A stretch of 12,224 nt of DNA, taken from assembly GCA_964360375.1 (NCBI GenBank), contig CAYHWG010000032.1:1-12224 (forward strand), given 5' to 3'. Below the pieces are notes generated by a model, which saw only the letters and a program-made list of their open reading frames with translations, did not search any database and was not told the origin of the DNA. This document shows positions 6,909-12,224 of the stretch, piece by piece. This DNA comes from XYB2-FULL-45-11 sp964360375. GTDB lineage: Bacteria; Patescibacteriota; Patescibacteriia; UBA9934; GWF2-40-263. A program made the position numbers and the translations under genes. Every line of letters begins with the position of its first letter. Position 1 is the first letter of the stretch.

Positions 6909-8317
6909 TGCTGTTTCCAAAACTCTTCAAACGCTCTTCGAAAAAAAACGGAATTATTTCTGTATTTCGTTTTTTTGGATCTCCAAAAGTCGTGGTCAAT
7001 TCATTTGAGCAAGCGGGAGATTATTTGATCCATGTTTGGAAAAATGCCATTTCACACATTCCAAAATCCAACACAATCGAATCTATTTTAATGCTCGGAC
7101 TCGGCGGTGGTTGTTCTGTCCCGGTGATACACAAAAAATTTCCTCATGCACACCTCACGATCATTGAGTGGGATGAAGAGATGATCGCAATCGCGAAAGA
7201 ACTCAATGCATTTCCAAAAACGTGTTTATACAACATCATCCACGGAGATGCATGTGAAGAGATACAAAAAATCCATCGCACGTTTGATCTCATCCTCGTC
7301 GATTTATTTACGGGAGGGGCAACAGAACCAAGACTTGCGGATGAAGAGATGATTCACAGTCTTTTGAAAACACTCGCCCCAAATGGATTACTAATTCTCA
7401 ATTTGTTTAAAACGTTCTCGCTCGTTGCTGCTTTCCAAAAACAATTTCATCTTTGTAAAACATGGCGTGATAAACACAACACACTTGCGATGTTTCAACA
7501 TGACAATCCGCGACTCCCACTTTTGTTCATCACGAATCCAAAAAATTCGGACCCAAAGGAAGATCGCTTTTTGGCACAATGGTTGCAATCATTTTTTGAC
7601 GTAACGGTTGTTGATCCGAAAAAAGCAACCGAGCAGCTCCCGTTCTTTCCGTTTTGTCTTATTCGTAATGCATGGCCAAGCGATTTGTTCGAACAGGAAT
7701 TTAAACAAATGCGCAAAGTCGTCATCGACAAAAACATTAAAAGTTACAATCCATTTCATCGAGCAGGATTTGTGGAAGACAAAACATATCTGATTGATCT
7801 GTATCGCGCGGGCTTTCCCGTAATTCCTTGTATAGATTCGCTTGCGGACCTCGATCAATTACCCGTTGCAAACACCTATCTCATCAAACCAAAAAATGGA
7901 TGTTCTTCTCGAGGAATCAAGATTGTTTCGCGTAAAAATTTACAACACAAGACACTTCATCACCACCTGATTCAACCTGTTGTTTCATTTACAAACGAAT
8001 GTTCGTTTTATTTCGTTGATGGAAATTTTGTATACGCACTTGCTTCAGCGAATCGACATGCACGATGGAATTTGCACGAATTCATCCCAACGAAAACGGA
8101 CATTGCTTTCGCAAAACAATTTATCGATTGGAACGCACTTCCTTATGGACTAGAACGTATCGATACCTGTCGATTGTCGAATGGGAGTATGCTTCTTATG
8201 GAGGTAGAAAGTGAAATGCCGATGCTTTGTCTCCATCTCCTGTCAGACAAAACACGCAAACACGTTTTGCAAACACTTCTTGAATCCATGCAACGCGCGT
8301 TCAATGTATCACCTTAA
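6908..8317 (+). CDS. Fusion of a spermidine-synthase-like SAM-binding domain and an ATP-grasp ligase
   Basis: The start is ATG 6908, overlapping the galU stop by one base (TAATG); it gives 469 residues. Residues about 15-200 form a Rossmann domain of the spermidine-synthase-like class: LMLGLGGGCS (61-70), acidic TIIEWDEEMI (84-93), HGDACEE (112-118) and FDLILVDLFTGG (126-137). The DSSDPxGPA signature of true spermidine synthase is absent. Residues about 275-450 look like an ATP-grasp ligase: TYLIDLYRAGFPVIP (293-307), phosphate loop IKPKNGCSSRGIKI (326-339), and GLERID (414-419) with the acidic MEVESEMP (431-438) for metal-ATP binding, as in RimK/glutathione-synthetase-like enzymes. It probably modifies a small substrate with SAM or decarboxylated SAM and ligates a carboxylate to an amine or thiol using ATP. 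The actual substrates are unknown. A PLP enzyme gene follows after 5 nt. Confidence 0.82.
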   Translation: MLFPKLFKRSSKKNGIISVFRFFGSPKVVVNSFEQAGDYLIHVWKNAISHIPKSNTIESILMLGLGGGCSVPVIHKKFPHAHLTIIEWDEEMIAIAKELNAFPKTCLYNIIHGDACEEIQKIHRTFDLILVDLFTGGATEPRLADEEMIHSLLKTLAPNGLLILNLFKTFSLVAAFQKQFHLCKTWRDKHNTLAMFQHDNPRLPLLFITNPKNSDPKEDRFLAQWLQSFFDVTVVDPKKATEQLPFFPFCLIRNAWPSDLFEQEFKQMRKVVIDKNIKSYNPFHRAGFVEDKTYLIDLYRAGFPVIPCIDSLADLDQLPVANTYLIKPKNGCSSRGIKIVSRKNLQHKTLHHHLIQPVVSFTNECSFYFVDGNFVYALASANRHARWNLHEFIPTKTDIAFAKQFIDWNALPYGLERIDTCRLSNGSMLLMEVESEMPMLCLHLLSDKTRKHVLQTLLESMQRAFNVSP

Positions 8318-8322
8318 TTTGT

Positions 8323-9828
8323 ATGGATGAAACCATAAAAGATCTCTTCGAGGATCTATCCGCTCAAGCGGAATTGTTTGAATCCGGAGTCGCACGCATT
8401 AACGCATTTTGTGATAACTACGCAGCGATCGAATCGTCCGTGCATCCAGAAGCAAAACAACATATTTTAAAACGAGCTCGATCGCTTCAAACAGATTTTT
8501 CGACGCACGCGAACGTAAGACGATCACAACTTGAAAAACAACACACAGAGACCGCCGATCAAATCGATTCTTTCCTTGCCCTCAAACATGAAGGAGTTGG
8601 TTGGCTTCGAACTCTGTATGGCGAACTCGGGCCTCTTTTGGTCTCCGCAGATTGGCAATCTCCTTCTTTTTTACATGCTCTGTCTAATCACGCAGGTGTG
8701 CAATCCGGAAAAATCGTGGGAACCGTCAATGATTACAAACGAGATGTTCATTTAGATGCATCAGAATTTGAAAAACAATTTCGCCGTCAATACATCGATG
8801 CTCCAAAACAACTTCTTCCAAATACATGCGTCACCTCAAGCGGCATGTCTGCGTTTAGTACGCTGCTCACACACCTCGTGTGTAATCAAAAAATGTCTGG
8901 TCCGGTCTTGGTCGGAAAATCAAGCTATTTTCAAAATAAAATTCTGCTTGAAAAATTTTTTGGAGATCACATTGAGTATGTCGATGAAAACGATACGCAT
9001 TACATCATCGCGCGTGCAAAAGAAATTCGTCCACGTGCCATTTTCCTCGATACGCTTTGCAACGACATCACCCTTTCCGTTCCGGATCTAAAAATACTCA
9101 TTCCGTCTCTTCTAAAAATACTCTCACGAAAATCTGCAATCGTTCTTGATAACAGCACCCTGTCTGTTGCGTGCCAACCTCTTTTGGAAAAACCTCTTTT
9201 TGGAATATTTGCAACGGTGTATGTCATCGAGAGCTTAAATAAATACTTGCAGTTTGGTCTCGATCGTGTGACAGGAGGAATGATATGGAGCTCCGCAGAA
9301 TTTTCCTTTGATATTAAATCCATGCGCATGCATCTTGGAACAATTATTCCAGACGCTTCTGTTCTTTCCATTCCATCTCCAAATCGAGACCTATTAAACA
9401 AACGTCTAACGCGTATGGGACGCAATGCTCAATTACTTGCAGAACATATCGATCATTATTTAACAAAAAAACCATCTAAACATATTTCTCACGTTGTTTA
9501 TCCTGGCCTCCCTTCGTCCCCATCCTATCCTCATACGAAAAACATGAAATTTAGAGGGAGTTTTTTTGTTCTTGCCTTTCAACAAACAGATGCTAGCCCG
9601 AATGTGTACAATTCTTTTCTGAATGTACTCATCAAAACTGCACGCACTTACAAAACAGAGATGGTTGCAAGTACCAGTTTTGGTTTTGATTCAACACACG
9701 TTTACGTAACCGCAGTTCATGCAACAACGTTTGCAAAACCGTTTGTCCGTATTTCTGTCGGAACAGAAACAATGCAAGAAATAGAAACACTCAAACGTAT
9801 TTTTGAAGACACAATAAACAAGTTCTGA
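8323..9828 (+). CDS. PLP-dependent enzyme of the cystathionine gamma-synthase fold, with N-terminal extension
   Basis: The 501-residue protein is longer than usual family members (about 380-400). Residues 1 to about 115 are a mostly helical extension with no motif I recognise. The rest follows the Cys/Met-metabolism PLP family. TSSGMSAFSTLL (171-182) matches the phosphate-binding SSGMAA. AIVLDNST (272-279) has the aspartate that pairs with the pyridine nitrogen. ESLNKYLQFGLDRVTGGMI (303-321) holds the Schiff-base lysine K307, like S-x-x-K-Y in the family. FVRISVGTE (474-482) supplies the substrate-carboxylate arginine. Such enzymes do gamma-substitution or elimination on homoserine- or cysteine-derived amino acids. 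Divergence from the family and the extension argue against ordinary methionine synthesis. The preceding SAM/ATP-grasp fusion is a likely partner in one pathway. Confidence 0.82.
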   Translation: MDETIKDLFEDLSAQAELFESGVARINAFCDNYAAIESSVHPEAKQHILKRARSLQTDFSTHANVRRSQLEKQHTETADQIDSFLALKHEGVGWLRTLYGELGPLLVSADWQSPSFLHALSNHAGVQSGKIVGTVNDYKRDVHLDASEFEKQFRRQYIDAPKQLLPNTCVTSSGMSAFSTLLTHLVCNQKMSGPVLVGKSSYFQNKILLEKFFGDHIEYVDENDTHYIIARAKEIRPRAIFLDTLCNDITLSVPDLKILIPSLLKILSRKSAIVLDNSTLSVACQPLLEKPLFGIFATVYVIESLNKYLQFGLDRVTGGMIWSSAEFSFDIKSMRMHLGTIIPDASVLSIPSPNRDLLNKRLTRMGRNAQLLAEHIDHYLTKKPSKHISHVVYPGLPSSPSYPHTKNMKFRGSFFVLAFQQTDASPNVYNSFLNVLIKTARTYKTEMVASTSFGFDSTHVYVTAVHATTFAKPFVRISVGTETMQEIETLKRIFEDTINKF

Positions 9829-9834
9829 TACACT

Positions 9835-9855
9835 GAGATCAAATTGATCTCTTTT
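9835..9855 (+). terminator. Palindrome followed by T-tract: weak terminator or operator
   Basis: GAGATCAA, one central A and TTGATCTC form a perfect 17-nt palindrome (9835-9851), and TTTTCCTTT follows. It lies 7 nt after the PLP enzyme stop and ends 9 nt before the next ATG. As RNA it would form a 6-bp stem with a 5-nt loop plus a T-run, like a short rho-independent terminator ending the four-gene operon. Its position on top of the next gene's leader also fits an operator or a translation-masking hairpin. The palindrome is certain; the role is not. Confidence 0.5.
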
Positions 9856-9860
9856 CCTTT

Positions 9861-11231
9861 ATGTCCAGAAAATTTTTTGCCTTATTTACCCTTGTTGTTT
9901 TTCTCGGTGCTGGTTGTGGCGGCCCTTCTTCCGCTCAGATTGCGGCGACAACTCCCGTCACTCTAAAAATCTGGCGTGTGTTTGATCCGCATCAAAATTT
10001 TGCTCCCCTTGAAAGCGCGTATCAAAAAATTCACCCAAACGTTTCGTTTGAATATAAAGAATTTGATGCACGTTCCTTTAAACAAGAGCTCTTGCGTGCC
10101 CTTGCTGAAGGGACGGGACCGGATATCTTCTCCCTCAATAACGCATGGCTCGGTGAATACAAGTCGCTTATCGAACCGATGTTGCTTTCAACCAAAATTC
10201 CTTATTCGGAAACACGTGGAAAAATAAAAAAAGAAACCATTTATACCCTAAAAGAACAGCCATCGCTTTCCCTTCGCGCTTTGCGAACATCTTACGTGGA
10301 TGTTGTGGCAAACGATGTCATTCAATCCTATCGCCCAAACACGCAAACAAAACCAGCAGATCGTGTCTTCGGACTTCCTCTTGCCGTTGACACGCTCGTC
10401 CTGTTCTACAACAACGATCTGTTAAACGAATCCGGTTTTCCGGAATCCGCAAAAACATGGTCAGAATTTCAAACGCAAATTTCCAAACTCACACGACTTG
10501 GAGATAATAACAGCATTATTCAGTCCGGTGCGGCGATTGGGACCAGTAAAAATGTTGAACGATCAACTGACATTCTCTCGTTGCTCATGATGCAAAACGG
10601 AACGCAAATGGCTGATGATCGAGGTCTCGCGACGTTCGCACGCCCATCAACGGAAAAAAGTACGATCCTTGGATTAAACGCGGCAAGATTCTATACAGAT
10701 TTCGCAAATCCAACCAAACAGGTGTATACATGGAATAAAGATGAACCAAACTCGTTTGACGCCTTCACCGCCGGAAAAACAGCTTACTTTTTTGGATATT
10801 CCTATCATATCCCCCTCATCCGTGCGGCCGCACCAAAGCTTAAATTTCACATCGCTCCTGTTCCACAAATCGAAGGTGGAAAGGCTGTAAATTTTGCAAA
10901 TTATTGGATCGAGACCGTTTCTAAAGCATCTAAAAACAAGGATTTTGCCTGGGATTTCATTCAATTTGCTGCGAGTGCTGATCGTGTCCCTCTTTATTTA
11001 AATGCCGCAAAAAAACCGACCGCTTTGCGCGCGCTCATCGGCACGCAAATGGACGATGAAGATTTGTCGGTTTTTGCAAGTCAGCTCCTCACGGCAAAAA
11101 GCTGGTATAAAGGAACAGATACGGTTGTGGCAGAAAACGCCTTACAAACTTTTATAGATCAAGTGCTTGCAGGAGAAGACGCCGAAGATGCTATCCGTGC
11201 CGCAGAAAACAAAGTGAATCAAACTTTGTGA
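9861..11231 (+). CDS. ABC transporter extracellular solute-binding lipoprotein (family 1, sugar type)
   Basis: This 456-residue protein begins with a basic residue, a hydrophobic core and a lipobox-like LGAGC (Cys19), so it is probably lipid-anchored outside the cytoplasmic membrane. The mature part follows the family 1 (MalE/UgpB-like) solute-binding pattern: VTLKIWRVFDP at the first strand, FAPLESAYQKIHPNVSFEYK, ALAEGTGPDIFSLNNAWLGE, VFGLPLAVDTLVLFYNNDLL with NESGFPESAKTWSEF, and later AFTAGKTAYFFGYSYHIPLI and FANYWIETVSKASKNKDFAW. These are standard landmarks of sugar-binding components. It should capture a sugar or oligosaccharide for an ABC importer. No permease or ATPase gene lies in the window. 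Instead two pilin-like genes follow after 25 nt, so it may act with partners encoded elsewhere. Confidence 0.88.
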   Translation: MSRKFFALFTLVVFLGAGCGGPSSAQIAATTPVTLKIWRVFDPHQNFAPLESAYQKIHPNVSFEYKEFDARSFKQELLRALAEGTGPDIFSLNNAWLGEYKSLIEPMLLSTKIPYSETRGKIKKETIYTLKEQPSLSLRALRTSYVDVVANDVIQSYRPNTQTKPADRVFGLPLAVDTLVLFYNNDLLNESGFPESAKTWSEFQTQISKLTRLGDNNSIIQSGAAIGTSKNVERSTDILSLLMMQNGTQMADDRGLATFARPSTEKSTILGLNAARFYTDFANPTKQVYTWNKDEPNSFDAFTAGKTAYFFGYSYHIPLIRAAAPKLKFHIAPVPQIEGGKAVNFANYWIETVSKASKNKDFAWDFIQFAASADRVPLYLNAAKKPTALRALIGTQMDDEDLSVFASQLLTAKSWYKGTDTVVAENALQTFIDQVLAGEDAEDAIRAAENKVNQTL

Positions 11232-11256
11232 AATACTGTGTGATTCTGACTTACCT

Positions 11257-11820
11257 ATGAAAAAACATATTGCCTCGCTTCTTCTTTTTTTCACCATTCT
11301 ATTCACCCCATCTTTTGCGTTTGCAGAATATTCAAGTAATTATTGCGCGGGGGCGGTTTGTGGAGAAGGAGAAGTCGGAACGTTCATGCAAGGAATAACA
11401 CAAACATGTGGAAACAACGGAAACTGCGAGCTCAAAGATATCATGATGGTGTTTGCAAACGTGGGAAACTTTGTTTTAAAAATTGTCGGGTCGCTCGTTT
11501 TATTTTTTTATGTGCTGGGCGGATTTTGGTACCTTGCCTCACACGGTGATGATGCCTGGGTAAAAAAAGGAAAAGATGCGATCAAAAAATCCACCTTCGG
11601 ATTACTGGTTGTGATGTTTGCTTATCTCGGCATTCAAACGCTTTACAGTGTTATCACAACTGGTGAGGCTAATACAAAATATGAAATTTGCAACGGAGCG
11701 AATAACGGAAAATCCTGCGGCGCTTCTTTTACCTGCCAAGATGGTGGCTGTTATCTTGATGGTGGTGTCTTGTTTAAACAAGGAGTCGACGGGATTAAAA
11801 AATTCATTGGTGTTAAGTAA
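11257..11820 (+). CDS. Cysteine-rich T4SS-pilin-like two-helix membrane protein
   Basis: The 187-residue protein has a signal peptide (1-23, predicted cut AFA|E), then a short exported segment with four cysteines (30, 35, 51, 57). Two transmembrane helices follow (about 65-93 and 112-134). The basic loop between them reads LASHGDDAWVKKGKDAIKKS. A C-terminal exported region holds four more cysteines (145, 154, 160, 165). An even number of eight suggests disulfides outside the cytoplasm. The helix-loop-helix core matches the TrbC/VirB2-like 'T4SS pilin' proteins that are widespread in Patescibacteria, and the next gene repeats that core without the cysteines. The role in pili, secretion or DNA uptake is inferred from the family only. 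No Shine-Dalgarno precedes the ATG. Confidence 0.78.
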   Translation: MKKHIASLLLFFTILFTPSFAFAEYSSNYCAGAVCGEGEVGTFMQGITQTCGNNGNCELKDIMMVFANVGNFVLKIVGSLVLFFYVLGGFWYLASHGDDAWVKKGKDAIKKSTFGLLVVMFAYLGIQTLYSVITTGEANTKYEICNGANNGKSCGASFTCQDGGCYLDGGVLFKQGVDGIKKFIGVK

Positions 11821-11826
11821 TTTTTT

Positions 11827-12159
11827 ATGATCAAGCAATTTTTGCGTATTCTCATCGTACCGTCCGTCATCTTACTGCTCCCGCATTTAGTTTTTGCGGT
11901 ATCCCTCAATAATCCTCTTGGAGACGGAACCACCATCTACAGTCTCATCGGTCGACTCATCAAATTTCTTCTCGGTTTATCCGGATCGGTCGCACTCCTT
12001 ATGTTTGTTTGGGGAGGATTTCAATACCTTTGGTCTGCAGGCGATGACAATAAAGTAAAAATGGGGAAAAAAACGATTTCAAACGCTGCGCTCGGACTTG
12101 TCATTATTTTTTCTTCCTACATGCTGATATCAACGCTCATAAAAGCGTTGACGATGTAG
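11827..12159 (+). CDS. Short T4SS-pilin-like two-helix membrane protein
   Basis: This 110-residue paralogue of the preceding protein lies 6 nt after its stop. It has a signal peptide (1-24, predicted cut VFA|V), a short exported segment, a first transmembrane helix (about 41-70), the loop WSAGDDNKVKMGKKTISNA and a second helix (about 86-107). It ends almost at the membrane, so it lacks the cysteine-rich C-terminal domain of its neighbour. The shared core is GGFxYLxSxGDDxxVKxGKxxI. VirB2/TrbC pilins are likewise small two-helix proteins exported by a signal peptide. The two genes are clearly cotranscribed and may form a mixed fibre or membrane complex. Confidence 0.8.
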   Translation: MIKQFLRILIVPSVILLLPHLVFAVSLNNPLGDGTTIYSLIGRLIKFLLGLSGSVALLMFVWGGFQYLWSAGDDNKVKMGKKTISNAALGLVIIFSSYMLISTLIKALTM

Positions 12160-12174
12160 AGACCTCTGCAAAAC
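12159..12174. other. Possible IS-type terminal sequence at the end of the pilin gene
   Basis: GAGACCTCTGCAAAAC begins on the last base of the pilin stop codon. It resembles, from memory, ends of some IS5-like elements of the general form GAGACCTTTGCAAAA. No partner end or transposase is visible before the window stops, so this is only a lead. Confidence 0.15.
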
Positions 12175-12183
12175 TTCAAATTG

Positions 12184-12224
12184 TGTCATTGCGAGGAGGA
12201 GTCATCGACGACGAAGCAATCTTT
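12184..12224. repeat. Dispersed intergenic palindromic repeat (TCATTGCGAGG...GCAATCT type), reaching the edge
   Basis: The outer words ATTGC (12188-12192) and GCAAT (12216-12220) are inverted repeats. The middle GTCATCGACGAC (12201-12212) is a near-palindrome with one mismatched pair. The sequence TGTCATTGCGAGGAGG, ending in CGAAGCAATCT-like words, is a form of short repeat seen between genes in many unrelated bacterial genomes, including Patescibacteria. It follows the last pilin gene and probably lies in transcribed untranslated DNA. The repeat may continue past the edge. Confidence 0.6.

Noticed and set aside
6908..7500. Calling the N-terminal domain a true spermidine synthase (SpeE)
   Set aside because: The DSSDPxGPA putrescine-binding signature is replaced by VDLFTGGATEP, so only the fold can be claimed.
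9000..9425. Long minus-strand open frame (141 codons) inside the PLP enzyme gene
   Set aside because: It is antisense to conserved catalytic motifs (D276, K307) of the plus-strand gene and is best explained as a shadow.
1..12224. CRISPR array, tRNA, rRNA or riboswitch
   Set aside because: No regularly spaced direct repeats, no cloverleaf with a GTTCGA-type arm and no known aptamer core were seen by eye on either strand.
1..12224. Alternative genetic code (TGA read as glycine, as in Gracilibacteria)
   Set aside because: TGA ends the PLP enzyme and the solute-binding protein at their expected lengths and no in-frame TGA is needed in any conserved domain.

Overview
The window most likely comes from a Candidatus Patescibacteria (CPR) genome using the standard genetic code. 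TAA, TAG and TGA all end apparent genes. Support comes from the adjacent pair of small two-helix pilin-like proteins of the kind common in these genomes, the compact layout, and the near absence of Shine-Dalgarno sequences before any start. No rRNA, tRNA or marker gene is present, so the phylum is an inference and I name no lower rank.

Left part (1-2850), accessory DNA. A minus-strand unit encodes one protein that joins a MerR-type DNA-binding domain, a type I modification methyltransferase (HsdM) and a single-target-domain specificity part (HsdS). A truncated small membrane protein gene follows it immediately. No restriction subunit is visible. The promoter of the fusion gene carries four copies of TCATAG in two pairs spaced exactly 10 bp, and the predicted transcript starts at or next to the ATG. 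Upstream lie a 54-codon C-terminal gene remnant and a cluster of palindromic repeats.

Centre-left (2844-4490). Two plus-strand genes follow: a small two-helix membrane protein with a bacterial PH-like domain, and an unrecognised membrane-anchored extracytoplasmic protein with an Ig-like C-terminus. A clear rho-independent terminator ends this part.

Centre (4535-9855), probable operon. A perfect extended -10 promoter precedes four tightly packed genes: an L-lactate permease family transporter, GalU (UTP-glucose-1-phosphate uridylyltransferase), a fusion of a spermidine-synthase-like SAM-binding domain with an ATP-grasp ligase domain, and a PLP enzyme of the cystathionine gamma-synthase fold with a long N-terminal extension. 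The last two look like a small biosynthetic module for an unknown amino-acid or peptide-like product. This is the strongest candidate for something undescribed.

Right part (9861-12224). A lipoprotein ABC solute-binding protein is followed by two paralogous T4SS-pilin-like proteins, one of them cysteine-rich. The window ends in a dispersed-type intergenic repeat.
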